From: JAHDCJ01 sp039028895
Lineage (GTDB): Bacteria; Bacteroidota; Bacteroidia; Chitinophagales; Saprospiraceae
DNA length: 64,000 nucleotides
Reading direction: 5' to 3'
Assembly: GCA_039028895.1 (NCBI GenBank)
Contig: JBCCHF010000001.1
Span: forward strand, 186,001 to 250,000
The notes beneath the pieces were generated by a model. The model worked only from the letters and a program-made list of their open reading frames with translations. It was not told where the DNA came from and did no database searches. Position numbers and translations under genes: made by a program. Of the stretch, positions 43,160 through 51,568 are shown in pieces (the first letter of the stretch is position 1; the number at the start of each line of letters is the position of its first letter).

Positions 43160-44551
43160 TTAAAGCCCGGAAACCATATCTTCTGGTCGTACCCACTCAT
43201 CGAATTGCTCAGCTGTCAAGAGCCCAAGGTCGATAGCGGCTTGTTTGAGAGTCGTATCCTCGGCATGTGCTTTTTTGGCGATCTTGGCCGCGTTATCGTA
43301 CCCAATCTTGGTATTCAACGCAGTAACAAGCATTAAAGAATTATGCAAATTTTCGTCAATCTTTTTGAGATTAGGCTCAAGGCCGATTGCACAATTGGTA
43401 TTGAAGCTCTGACAAGCGTCGCCAATCAGTCTTGCAGACATAAGGAAATTGAAGATCATAACAGGTTTAAAGACATTCAATTCGAAATGACCGGTCATAC
43501 CGCCTACATTAATGGACACATCATTACCAATTACCTGGGCCATGGCCATGGTTAAAGCTTCTGCCTGCGTCGGGTTGACTTTACCTGGCATGATAGAAGA
43601 CCCTGGTTCATTAGCCGGAATAATTAATTCGCCGATACCGCTCCTGGGGCCAGAAGCCAGCATCCTGATATCATTCCCGATTTTCATTAAAGAACAGGCG
43701 ACAGTTTTGAGCGCGCCTGAAGCTTCAACGATAGCATCGTGAGCGGCAAGACCTTCAAACTTGTTCTCGCCCGTAACGAAAGGCAACCCGGTCAATTCTG
43801 CGATTTTCTCAGCTACGAGATTGGCATAACCAGCGGGGGTATTGATACCCGTACCGACTGCAGTACCGCCTAATGCTAATTCTGAGAGATGGGGTAATGT
43901 ATTTTTAATAGCCCGGATGCCGTGATCAAGCTGCGAAGCATATCCTGACAACTCCTGCCCTACTGTAAGTGGTGTAGCATCCATGAAGTGGGTGCGGCCG
44001 ATCTTTACCACCCCCATAAATGCCTCTGACTTTTGCTGAAGGGTGTCGCGCAGTACTTCAAGGCCAGGAATCGTAACTTCCACAAGCATTTTATAAGCAG
44101 CGATATGCATACCTGTAGGAAACGTGTCATTCGATGACTGTGATTTATTGACATCATCATTTGGGTGTAAAACCTTTTCCTGATCGGTAAGGCTGCCTCC
44201 ACTCAGCACATGACCACGGTTGGCGATCACCTCGTTGACATTCATGTTGGATTGTGTCCCGGATCCGGTTTGCCAGACCACTAGCGGAAACTGGTCGTCG
44301 AGTTTACCTTCCTGGATTTCATCACATACTCTGGAGATCAATTCTGCTTTTTCGTTAGGCAAAACATTGAGTTCCGCATTGGTCCATGCAGCGGCTTTTT
44401 TCAAAATGGCGAATGCCCTGATGATCTCGATTGGCATTTGCTGTCCGCCGATCTTGAAATTCTGAATAGATCTTTGGGTTTGTGCCGCCCAATATTTGTT
44501 TGCGGGAACATCAATATAACCGATACTGTCTTTTTCTTTTCGGAAGTCCAT
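43160..44551 (-). CDS. fumC: Class II fumarate hydratase
   Basis: A 463-residue enzyme of the TCA cycle, converting fumarate and malate. The superfamily signature GSSIMPGKVNPTQAE with the catalytic serine loop is present, as are TGSGTQSNMNVNEVIANR, HPNDDVNKSQSSNDTFPT and GRTHFMDATPL. Length is as expected. A TACCTTTG element lies 22 bases before the start codon. Confidence 0.97.
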   Translation of the reverse strand: MDFRKEKDSIGYIDVPANKYWAAQTQRSIQNFKIGGQQMPIEIIRAFAILKKAAAWTNAELNVLPNEKAELISRVCDEIQEGKLDDQFPLVVWQTGSGTQSNMNVNEVIANRGHVLSGGSLTDQEKVLHPNDDVNKSQSSNDTFPTGMHIAAYKMLVEVTIPGLEVLRDTLQQKSEAFMGVVKIGRTHFMDATPLTVGQELSGYASQLDHGIRAIKNTLPHLSELALGGTAVGTGINTPAGYANLVAEKIAELTGLPFVTGENKFEGLAAHDAIVEASGALKTVACSLMKIGNDIRMLASGPRSGIGELIIPANEPGSSIMPGKVNPTQAEALTMAMAQVIGNDVSINVGGMTGHFELNVFKPVMIFNFLMSARLIGDACQSFNTNCAIGLEPNLKKIDENLHNSLMLVTALNTKIGYDNAAKIAKKAHAEDTTLKQAAIDLGLLTAEQFDEWVRPEDMVSGL

Positions 44552-44573
44552 TTACTCTAGTTTTTTCCTTCTG

Positions 44574-44581
44574 CAAAGGTA
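44574..44581 (-). promoter_or_regulatory. Probable -7 element of fumC
   Basis: TACCTTTG on the minus strand, 22 bases before the fumC start. No TTG at standard distance. Confidence 0.45.
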
Positions 44582-44651
44582 TGGAAATAATGCCTTTCCG
44601 GGAACGATTGCCAAGCTTTCTGATATTTTAAATTGGGTATAAATTATCAAC

Positions 44652-44686
44652 AAAAAAAGGCCAACCCTGAAGGGATTGACCTTTAA
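44652..44686 (-). terminator. Intrinsic terminator after rplT
   Basis: On the minus strand AAAGGTCAATCCC pairs with GGGTTGGCCTTT with small mismatches, followed by T-rich sequence. It closes the infC-rpmI-rplT operon. Confidence 0.8.
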
Positions 44687-44706
44687 TTTTTCTTAGTAAT
44701 CTACTG

Positions 44707-45051
44707 TTAACTAACAGTCTTTACAACTGCTTTGAAAGCTTCCGGATGATTCATTGCCAAATCGGCAAGTACTTTACGGTTCAGCTCAACATTATTTTTA
44801 GCCAGGTTATTAATAAGAACTGAATAGGTAGTTCCTTCCTGGCGTGCAGCTGCATTGATGCGAGCGATCCACAAACGGCGAATCTCACGTTTTTTGTTTC
44901 TGCGGTCGCGATAAGCGTATTGCAAACCTTTCTCGACTGCATTTTTAGCAACAGTATATACGTTTGAACGAGCACCAAAGTATCCTTTGGCTGCCTTCAA
45001 TATTTTTTTACGTCTTTTACGGGATGCGACCGAATTAGTAGCGCGTGGCAT
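44707..45051 (-). CDS. rplT: 50S ribosomal protein L20
   Basis: A 114-residue basic protein with the L20 hallmarks SRKRRKKILKAAKGYFG, YAYRDRRNKKREIRRLWI and INAAARQEGTTYS. Last gene of the infC-rpmI-rplT operon, 12 bases after rpmI. L20 is known in other bacteria to repress this operon; no clear leader structure for that was identified here. Confidence 0.97.
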   Translation of the reverse strand: MPRATNSVASRKRRKKILKAAKGYFGARSNVYTVAKNAVEKGLQYAYRDRRNKKREIRRLWIARINAAARQEGTTYSVLINNLAKNNVELNRKVLADLAMNHPEAFKAVVKTVS

Positions 45052-45063
45052 AATGGTGCAATT

Positions 45064-45258
45064 TTAGATATTCATTAACTTCTTAAGTCTTGGGACATCA
45101 ACTTTAGCGACGAGTGTCGGGTGACTCAATTTGAGTTTGGCCTTTTTCGACTTCTTACGCAAAAGATGCTGAGTGCCTGTACGGCGGCGTTTCAGCTTAC
45201 CTGAACCGGTAACTTTGATACGCTTTTTTATCCCTGAATGTGATTTAACTTTTGACAT
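45064..45258 (-). CDS. rpmI: 50S ribosomal protein L35
   Basis: A 64-residue basic protein (KVKSHSGIKKRIKVTGSGKL, GTQHLLRKKSKKAK) that matches L35. It sits between infC and rplT in the conserved order; the 175-base gap to infC is longer than usual. Confidence 0.96.
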   Translation of the reverse strand: MSKVKSHSGIKKRIKVTGSGKLKRRRTGTQHLLRKKSKKAKLKLSHPTLVAKVDVPRLKKLMNI

Positions 45259-45433
45259 TTTAGCTTTGTTTTATCTACAAGCGGGTGCAAATATAGGGAT
45301 ATTCTTTTATTCACACCAGCATATCTTCGGAAGATTTCTGGAAAATTTCCTGAAATGTAGTCATATGTTATTTCGAATAAGGATCAGTCATCCAAAATAA
45401 CGCCTCGCACCCCTAATTTTAAAGGGCTATGAC

Positions 45434-46024
45434 CTATTTCTTCTTATTGACTTTCTTAGGTGCCAGGATGACAAACATCCTTCTCCCTTCCATTTTTGGT
45501 AAAGCCTCAGGCACTCCAAAGTCTTCAAGACGCTGGATAAACTTCAAAAGTAGTAGTTCACCACGCTCTTTAAAGACAATTGTCCTTCCCCTGAACTGCA
45601 CATAAGCTTTCACTTTTGCACCATCAGACAAGAACTTCTCAGCATGCTTGGACTTGAAGTTGAAATCGTGATCATCGGTATTTGGACCGAAGCGAATTTC
45701 CTTTACGACAGTTTTGGTAGCTTTCGCTTTTAATTCTTTTTCTCTTTTCTTCTTTTCGTAGAGGAATTTCTTGTAATCGATTATTCTGCAAACGGGAGGG
45801 CTTGCATTTGGAGAGATCTCAACGAGGTCGAGGCCGACTTGCTCGGCTATCGAGAGGGCTCTTCTGGTTTGAAAAATACCGGATTCAATTTTTTCACCTA
45901 TTTCCTCGCTGATTTCATTTAAGTTATCGCCAACGAGTCTGATTTCCGGTACCCTTATATATTCATTGATTCTGAATTTAGGTTTTTGTACTCTTTTTGT
46001 GAATCTTTTAGGTCTTCTTGCCAA
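45434..46024 (-). CDS. infC: Translation initiation factor IF-3
   Basis: A 196-residue IF-3: N-terminal domain with INEYIRVPEIRLVGDN and linker, C-terminal domain with EIRFGPNTDDHDFNFKSKHAEKFL (fragment FGPNTDDHDF) and VQFRGRTIVFKERG. The start codon is TTG; an in-frame stop lies just upstream and no ATG fits, so TTG is the only sensible start. IF-3 discriminates against non-standard start codons, so this is consistent with autoregulation of translation as in E. coli (AUU). Confidence 0.95.
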   Translation of the reverse strand: MARRPKRFTKRVQKPKFRINEYIRVPEIRLVGDNLNEISEEIGEKIESGIFQTRRALSIAEQVGLDLVEISPNASPPVCRIIDYKKFLYEKKKREKELKAKATKTVVKEIRFGPNTDDHDFNFKSKHAEKFLSDGAKVKAYVQFRGRTIVFKERGELLLLKFIQRLEDFGVPEALPKMEGRRMFVILAPKKVNKKK

Positions 46025-46209
46025 ATTTTAATGATTTAATGAAAAATGTTGTTAAATCAGCAATACTGCTGAGTTTTGATTTAAATGGTTAATAATTAGC
46101 TGTTTCCTAATTCTAAACTGCGAAAATTAGGGAAAAAGTTCCTGAATATCGCTTCAGTGCTACAAATATGCACCTTTTTTAATAAGGAAACACCAAGTTT
46201 GAAATTAAT

Positions 46210-46716
46210 TTATTGTGGTTTTGTACCAACATTCCCGATCATGTTGCCAAGGTTACGCAGCCCGTTTTCAGAAATATTACAGGCATAAGCTTGTTGGCGT
46301 TGTTCATTTAGTAATATGATATATGAACAACCAGGAGAAAAATGCAGGTCAGCTTCCAGGATGGTTTCTCCATCACTTTTGTAGAATATCTTTCCCATAG
46401 ATGGCACACAATCCAGATTTGGCACAGCCTCCATTGTCATGTAGGCCACTGCTCCTCTTACAGACTCGGGCTCTGAAATGCTCATACTGTAATTGAGGTT
46501 GTAGAAAATAAAATCGATGAAGTCTGCCTGATCGAATATGGCATTTAGCAAATTTTCAGGTGGCGCAGGCAATGTCCTTGCTTGTTGTGGAGCAATTACT
46601 GTTTTCTTACCCGGTGGTTGGGAAGACTGTTGATTACCAGAAAGGGCTCTCATTCCGAAAAGGAGAGCAATAATAACGACTAAAATGCCGCCAAAAGTCA
46701 TAAGAGTAGTACGCAT
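46210..46716 (-). CDS. Membrane-anchored protein of unknown function
   Basis: A 168-residue protein with one N-terminal membrane helix (LMTFGGILVVIIALLFGM), a Pro/Gln-rich linker, and a periplasmic domain of about 110 residues with three cysteines (NLDCVPSMGK, SPGCSYIILL, AYACNIS). I do not recognise a family. It lies upstream of infC on the same strand, but 185 bases separate them, so co-transcription is uncertain. A TAACTTTG element (46737-46744) precedes it. Confidence 0.6.
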   Translation of the reverse strand: MRTTLMTFGGILVVIIALLFGMRALSGNQQSSQPPGKKTVIAPQQARTLPAPPENLLNAIFDQADFIDFIFYNLNYSMSISEPESVRGAVAYMTMEAVPNLDCVPSMGKIFYKSDGETILEADLHFSPGCSYIILLNEQRQQAYACNISENGLRNLGNMIGNVGTKPQ

Positions 46717-46736
46717 CAGGCTAGATTTTCAGCGAA

Positions 46737-46744
46737 CAAAGTTA
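46737..46744 (-). promoter_or_regulatory. Probable -7 element for the 168-residue membrane protein
   Basis: TAACTTTG on the minus strand, 20 bases before the start codon at 46716. No TTG at the ideal spacing. Confidence 0.45.
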
Positions 46745-46819
46745 ATGATCGAAACTCTTTTTCTTAAATTCGGGTTAATAAATTTGCCTGTGGGTTACTG
46801 CAATCGTAAAAAAATGCTT

Positions 46820-46827
46820 TATATTTG
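46820..46827 (+). promoter_or_regulatory. Probable -7 element of the tRNA-Cys gene
   Basis: TATATTTG matches TAnnTTTG and lies 62 bases before the mature tRNA 5' end. Confidence 0.5.
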
Positions 46828-46889
46828 CCCGCCGCCGGATGAAGTTTCGGTTAAACCAACAAAAATAAATCCTGAATAAATAATAATCA

Positions 46890-46960
46890 GGTCGCGTGGC
46901 CGAGTGGTTAGGCAGAGGTCTGCAAAACCTTGTACAGCGGTTCGAATCCGCTCGCGACCT
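46890..46960 (+). tRNA. tRNA-Cys (anticodon GCA)
   Basis: A 71-base cloverleaf: acceptor GGTCGCG pairs with CGCGACC, the D arm contains AGTGGTTAGGC, the anticodon loop is CTGCAAA (GCA) on a GAGGT/ACCTT stem, and the T arm holds GGTTCGAATCC. The discriminator base is T (U73), the cysteine identity element. CCA is not encoded. Confidence 0.97.
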
Positions 46961-46973
46961 CGAAGAAAAGTTT

Positions 46974-47010
46974 AAAGCCTTTGATCAGATGTTGATCAGA
47001 GGCTTTTTTT
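46974..47010 (+). terminator. Intrinsic terminator after tRNA-Cys
   Basis: Stem AAAGCCTTTGATCA with TGATCAGAGGCTTT (one wobble pair), 5-base loop, then T-run. It directly follows the tRNA. Confidence 0.88.
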
Positions 47011-47108
47011 ATGCCCTGTACCCTAAGGTTTGAACTACCTTTAAAACCAGGAATTATCAATTCTAATGAATGAAATGTAGATTTGATTAAGAAAAATTAC
47101 GGTCTATT

Positions 47109-47957
47109 ATGGGAAATATTGACACTCAAACGCTGACTCAAATCGGTTTTTTTATAGCTATTATATTGGCGACCCTTCTTATTGCATGGGTGTTTCGAAG
47201 ATTGTATAGCAAGTTTATTGTAAAATCGACGGCAATTGTCCTTAATGATCCGACCAATTACAAATTTATCGGGCATTTACTATCGGCCCTCATCTATGTG
47301 CTGGGATTTAGCTTTGCGGTCTATTCCGTACCGGCACTCAAGGCCATGTCAACTTCTTTGCTTGCAGGTGCTGGTATTGTAGCAGTGGCGGTTGGTTTTG
47401 CGTCGCAGGCGGCATTGAGTAATATTATCAGTGGATTCTTCATCATCATTTTCAAACCCTATCGTGTCAATGACAGATTGACGTTAAGGAATAACCTGGC
47501 CGGAATTGTAGAAGATATCACACTGCGGCACACCGTTATTCGTGATTTTGAAAATAAGCGAATCATTATTCCCAATTCCATTATCAGTGATGAAGTGCTG
47601 ATCAATTCGGATATTGTTGATGGCAAGATCTGTAAATGGATCGACATCCAAATCAGTTATGATTCTGACCTATTATTAGCCAAATCCATTATAAGAGATG
47701 AAATAATTAACCACCAATTCCATATTGATCCCCGGAACGAAGAACAAATTACTAATGGCGATGATATGGCTCCCGTAAGAGTCGTCCAACATACAGAATC
47801 CGGTATGCTTTTGAGAGGCTGGGCTTGGGCAGAAAATGCAGCCAGTGCTTTCCAGATGGGTTGCGATCTGCTCGAAAGTATTAAACTAAGGTTTGATAAA
47901 GAAGGTATAGAGATTCCATATCCACATCGCACCATTGTGCAAAAATCAAATAACTAG
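47109..47957 (+). CDS. Small mechanosensitive channel, MscS family
   Basis: A 282-residue membrane protein with three helices in the first 110 residues. The pore-lining helix has LLAGAGIVAVAVGFASQAALSNIISGFFIIIF (fragment AGAGIVAVAVGFASQ), the MscS TM3 signature, followed by the beta domain (VNDRLTLRNNLAGIVEDI, RIIIPNSIIS) and a C-terminal alpha/beta part. It would open on osmotic downshock. Its stop codon overlaps that of the convergent FGE-like gene by four bases. Confidence 0.93.
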   Translation: MGNIDTQTLTQIGFFIAIILATLLIAWVFRRLYSKFIVKSTAIVLNDPTNYKFIGHLLSALIYVLGFSFAVYSVPALKAMSTSLLAGAGIVAVAVGFASQAALSNIISGFFIIIFKPYRVNDRLTLRNNLAGIVEDITLRHTVIRDFENKRIIIPNSIISDEVLINSDIVDGKICKWIDIQISYDSDLLLAKSIIRDEIINHQFHIDPRNEEQITNGDDMAPVRVVQHTESGMLLRGWAWAENAASAFQMGCDLLESIKLRFDKEGIEIPYPHRTIVQKSNN

Positions 47958-49150
47958 TTGTCATTAGAGACATCTCGCACGCAACGAAAGCCCGTATGTT
48001 CCATACCTGTATCGGGGGAATCGCGCATCCGCCTTGCATTGCGATAGCCTGAGCACCAATTGTCATGACACAGGAATGAACCGCCCCTGATCACTTTTTT
48101 CTTCCCGAAAGGATCATAAGGCTCGATACCAACTTCTGGGCCACAGGGATTATCTGCAATTCCATGGTTAACGAGCGTAGCATAATAGCCTGCCTGGTAC
48201 CAGTCGCTGGTCCATTCCCAGACATTGCCGGCCATATCGTAAAGGCCATAACCATTAGCAGGGAATGATCCTGCCGGGGCTGTGTATTCGTAACCATCTG
48301 CTTTGGAATTAAAATAGGGGAAATCCCCCTGGAGATGATTGGCGTAGTGGACTTTACCTTCTGTTTTTTCATTGCCCCACGGGTAGACTTCGTTTACGCG
48401 ACCGCCTCTAGCCGCGTATTCAAATTCGGCTTCGGTGGGTAATCGTTTGCCGGCCCATTTGGCGTAAGCCATTGCATCGTACCAGCAGACCTGAACTACG
48501 GGATGATCATCTTTGCCTTCAATAGTACTCCCCTCCCCTTTTGGGTTTTTCCAGTTGGCGCCATTGACGAATGACCACCAATTGGCCAATTGGTACCTCG
48601 AAGCACCTTTTGGAGCATATTGAAACACAAGTGATCCTGGCAATAGGGCTTCATCTGGTGGTTTGGGTGTACCAGGAGGTAGTTGTTTTTTGATCGATTC
48701 CCAGTCTATTGGCCTTTCGGCAATGGTGATATAACCAGTGGCTTGCACAAACGCCCGAAATTCAGCATTGGTGACCTCATGTTCATCAATCCAGAAATCA
48801 TTGACGCGTACAGGGTGTTTGGGTAACTCATCGCTTTGTGGTAATGCTGTAGGCGGTAAATCTGCAAATCCCTCAAATTTATCACCGCCCATTTCAAAAA
48901 CACCACCTTTAATTTTTTTCATGCCTGAAAAATCAGCTGCCATTTCTGAGTTAGTATTAATTTTTTGAATGTCGGTCAGAAAGCCAGGTTCGAGATCAGC
49001 CTGTCCAATAAATAGTCCCCGTCCGATATCATTGCATAAAGGTATATCCATCAGCTGCTGTTCAGGCGATTCATTCCCGGAAGGGACATTACTACAACCG
49101 AATAACCAGCCAACCCACAAAAGCAATAAATAATAATTGAAAGGCTTCAT
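47954..49150 (-). CDS. Formylglycine-generating enzyme (SUMF1) family lipoprotein
   Basis: About 398 residues from the ATG at 49150, which yields a lipoprotein signal (LLLWVGWLFGC); a longer frame to 49348 would bury it. The mature protein is one FGE-sulfatase fold: EVTNAEFRAFVQATGY, WYDAMAYAKWAGKRLPTEAE, YDMAGNVWEWTSDWY, RGGSFLCHDNWCSGYR and the terminal GFRCVRD. The two cysteines of the CHxxxC segment align with the copper-binding catalytic pair of human FGE (Cys336, Cys341). GldJ/GldK relatives usually lack such pairs, so true sulfatase maturation activity is possible. No sulfatase gene is in the window. Confidence 0.9.
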   Translation of the reverse strand: MKPFNYYLLLLWVGWLFGCSNVPSGNESPEQQLMDIPLCNDIGRGLFIGQADLEPGFLTDIQKINTNSEMAADFSGMKKIKGGVFEMGGDKFEGFADLPPTALPQSDELPKHPVRVNDFWIDEHEVTNAEFRAFVQATGYITIAERPIDWESIKKQLPPGTPKPPDEALLPGSLVFQYAPKGASRYQLANWWSFVNGANWKNPKGEGSTIEGKDDHPVVQVCWYDAMAYAKWAGKRLPTEAEFEYAARGGRVNEVYPWGNEKTEGKVHYANHLQGDFPYFNSKADGYEYTAPAGSFPANGYGLYDMAGNVWEWTSDWYQAGYYATLVNHGIADNPCGPEVGIEPYDPFGKKKVIRGGSFLCHDNWCSGYRNARRMRDSPDTGMEHTGFRCVRDVSNDN

Positions 49151-49281
49151 TTTGATTTGCATCAGGATGCTGAGATAAATGTAATTAAATTGCTTCGGTG
49201 CATGGTCGAAAATCCATCCAGACAAATCGAATAAAGATGAAGAGTAGTCAATTAAACCGGAATTTATAAAGAAACAGGCAT

Positions 49282-49905
49282 ATGAGTTTCTCCAATTTCG
49301 GCGGTGTTGACTACCACAAACTAAGGAAACCCAGAAAGGGATTTGCAAAGATCAAGGCCTTGCGTAAATCGCATTTGTATAAATGGGAATTGAAACAAAA
49401 GTATAATGCAAGTACTGGTAGTTCAGCTTCAAACAAATTATCAAAGGCATTGCGCTTAAACGCATTTTATCAAAATTTACTGTGGATATATGGTGTTGTA
49501 TTCATTGCTATAACTGCTGCCGTGGTCAGTATTAATTGGTTCAATCATCAAAGTTTCCGGGTTACGGAAAAACAGCACCACAAAACCGCAGAACTAAAAA
49601 TGGCTGTGTTTGAGGGATTTGAGGCCGTTAATCTCAATGACTATGAAAAAGCGATCCGTGCTTTCCAGCATGCCGGCAGTTTTCAAGGATTCAAAAAAGA
49701 GAGCGAGCGTTTGGTATTAGGCACCCTTTACCTGGGTTGCGAAGAGGATGCATTATATTGTGGGATCGCAGCAATGGAGTTCGACAGACTATATTGTAAT
49801 GATTATTCGTTTAATGGTAAAGTACGATATATTTTGAGCCTGAAAAAAGATTTGCGCGAAAGAGCCAAAAATTACAAAACCTACTCCAGTCAGGCCATTC
49901 CATAA
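49282..49905 (+). CDS. Single-pass membrane protein with short helical repeats
   Basis: A 207-residue protein I do not recognise. A basic N-terminal region of about 65 residues (KLRKPRKGFAKIKALRKS) is followed by one membrane helix (LLWIYGVVFIAITAAVV) and a C-terminal part that looks like two TPR-type helices (GFEAVNLNDYEKAIRAFQHAG, then GTLYLGCEEDALYCGIAAMEF). The C-terminal domain is predicted to face the periplasm. It is divergent from the FGE-like gene (131 bases apart). Confidence 0.55.
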   Translation: MSFSNFGGVDYHKLRKPRKGFAKIKALRKSHLYKWELKQKYNASTGSSASNKLSKALRLNAFYQNLLWIYGVVFIAITAAVVSINWFNHQSFRVTEKQHHKTAELKMAVFEGFEAVNLNDYEKAIRAFQHAGSFQGFKKESERLVLGTLYLGCEEDALYCGIAAMEFDRLYCNDYSFNGKVRYILSLKKDLRERAKNYKTYSSQAIP

Positions 49906-50179
49906 AATATTCTTGCCAAAAAGTCACCCATAGACGCGTAAGAAATTAACTTTTCGCATTCTATTGTTTGATTAAATTGATGCACATTTGTATTGTAGAT
50001 ATAACTATTTGCAGTCGGAGTAAAATCTGGTAATCCTCCAAACTCAAAAAACACGCAAGCTGCAAAATGTTGTTCTCATGAAATCCTCCCCTTACAACTG
50101 TTTGATTTTTTTGAATAATTGTCAAATCCCCTGCAAATAATTTGGCAGGTAATTTGAAGTTTGTAACTGAAGCTTTTCA

Positions 50180-51448
50180 ATGACCTACATGCTTATCACC
50201 AGACGTTTACCGATCGCTGCCGGCTTAGTCCTGTTCCTTTTGTCTTTTTGCACCCCAGCAAATGCACAGCCTTGTAGTACCTGTGACCCTGCAAATCCTG
50301 ATTTCAATATTATCCTGATTCCTGAAGTCCAGAGTAACTGTGACGCTGGCGTTAACTACTGTGTTAACTTCAATGTTTTCCTTCAGAATAATTCAGGAAT
50401 GGTACTCGACCTGGTTTCCATTTCGCTTGACATGGCTGTAAATACTGGTGCTTTACCAACGCTGACTGATGTAGAGTCTGATGCTGCTATGTTACCCAAT
50501 GCTGATGTTTTTGATCCTATCGGCGGCAACTTTGTATTCATATTTGACACCTGGCCAAATCCTGCTTCAACCAATATTGGCGGTGTTTCCTATAATAATA
50601 TTTACGATTACGACCATATCGTCGCTGGCCCGGCTTTTGCCCCACAAACCATTTTCCCCGGACATGTTGACCATATCATGACCATCAATTTTGATTTTAC
50701 TGGTGCACAAACTTTCAGTGATACTGACGAGCTTGCTGCCAACTGGTTTGGTCAAAACAATTATTTCCACATTTACAGTGGCCAATGCGTAGACCCACAA
50801 ACCAATATTGTTAATTCTTTTGGCTTTTTTGATGCCGGTGGGAACAACATTATTGGAGATTGCTATGCAGCTTGGATCCAGACAGCCCCTATTTTTCTGC
50901 CAGTCGAACTCAATACTTTTGACGGTAAGGTTGAAGACACTTACAACCAACTTGAGTGGACCACTCTTTCTGAATCTAATTCTGAATGGTTCGTCATTGA
51001 ACGTTCAGAAGATCCATCATCAGAGATTTTTGAAGAAATTGGTCGCGTAGCAGCTTCAGGTAATTCATCAACTCTGCTAAGCTATGCTTACAGAGACACC
51101 AACCCGTTACCGGAAGGCTATTACAGACTTAAGATGGTTGATCTTGATGGCACCGAAAAATTATCAGACGTTATCCACCTAACCCGGGATTCTGATTTTG
51201 ACGGTGTCAGCATTTATCCAAACCCTTCTTATGGTACTTTCTCTGTGGATTATGCACTTGAGCATGATTCTGAAGTTACCATTAAGGTGCTGGACCTCTT
51301 GGGACGTACCCAAGCTGAATTCCAATTTGAGGAGTCGAGAGGCTTTGTTTCACGCCAAATCGATCTTCCTCAACTTGGGGCCGGCCTCTACTTCGTTGAA
51401 GTGTCAAATGGGCGTGACGCCTTTACTTCTTCGATGGTTATCAGGTAG
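50180..51448 (+). CDS. Secreted protein with type IX secretion sorting domain
   Basis: A 422-residue exported protein. A signal peptide (LVLFLLSFCTPANAQP) is followed by a region with several cysteines and many Asn/Asp (CSTCDPANPDFNI, AGVNYCVNFNVFLQNNSG) that resembles an extracellular beta-sandwich, then a strand-rich linker and a C-terminal T9SS type A sorting domain (IYPNPSYGTFSVDY, LDLLGRTQAEFQFE, LGAGLYFVEVSNG, ending VIR). It should be exported through the type IX system and either anchored or released. No catalytic motif is visible. The upstream gap 49906-50179 has no gene. Confidence 0.88.
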   Translation: MTYMLITRRLPIAAGLVLFLLSFCTPANAQPCSTCDPANPDFNIILIPEVQSNCDAGVNYCVNFNVFLQNNSGMVLDLVSISLDMAVNTGALPTLTDVESDAAMLPNADVFDPIGGNFVFIFDTWPNPASTNIGGVSYNNIYDYDHIVAGPAFAPQTIFPGHVDHIMTINFDFTGAQTFSDTDELAANWFGQNNYFHIYSGQCVDPQTNIVNSFGFFDAGGNNIIGDCYAAWIQTAPIFLPVELNTFDGKVEDTYNQLEWTTLSESNSEWFVIERSEDPSSEIFEEIGRVAASGNSSTLLSYAYRDTNPLPEGYYRLKMVDLDGTEKLSDVIHLTRDSDFDGVSIYPNPSYGTFSVDYALEHDSEVTIKVLDLLGRTQAEFQFEESRGFVSRQIDLPQLGAGLYFVEVSNGRDAFTSSMVIR

Positions 51449-51491
51449 GTCAAAAGATTTTTATTCCACGGACTTTTTTCAGAAACGAAAA

Positions 51492-51528
51492 AGGCGAAGA
51501 AAGAATTACTCTTTTTTCGCCTCTTTTT
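51492..51528. terminator. Bidirectional intrinsic terminator
   Basis: Stem AGGCGAAGAAAGA with TCTTTTTTCGCCT (G:U pairs), short loop, with a T-run on both strands. It ends the T9SS cargo gene and the minus-strand tubulin/protease operon that converges on it. Confidence 0.8.
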
Positions 51529-51568
51529 TTTGCACGCCTAGGTCGACGCGACCATCTTAATTTGTTAT

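Noticed and set aside
43010..43336. Plus-strand frame between DUF177 and fumC
   Set aside because: More than half lies antisense to the end of fumC and it has no family motif or promoter.
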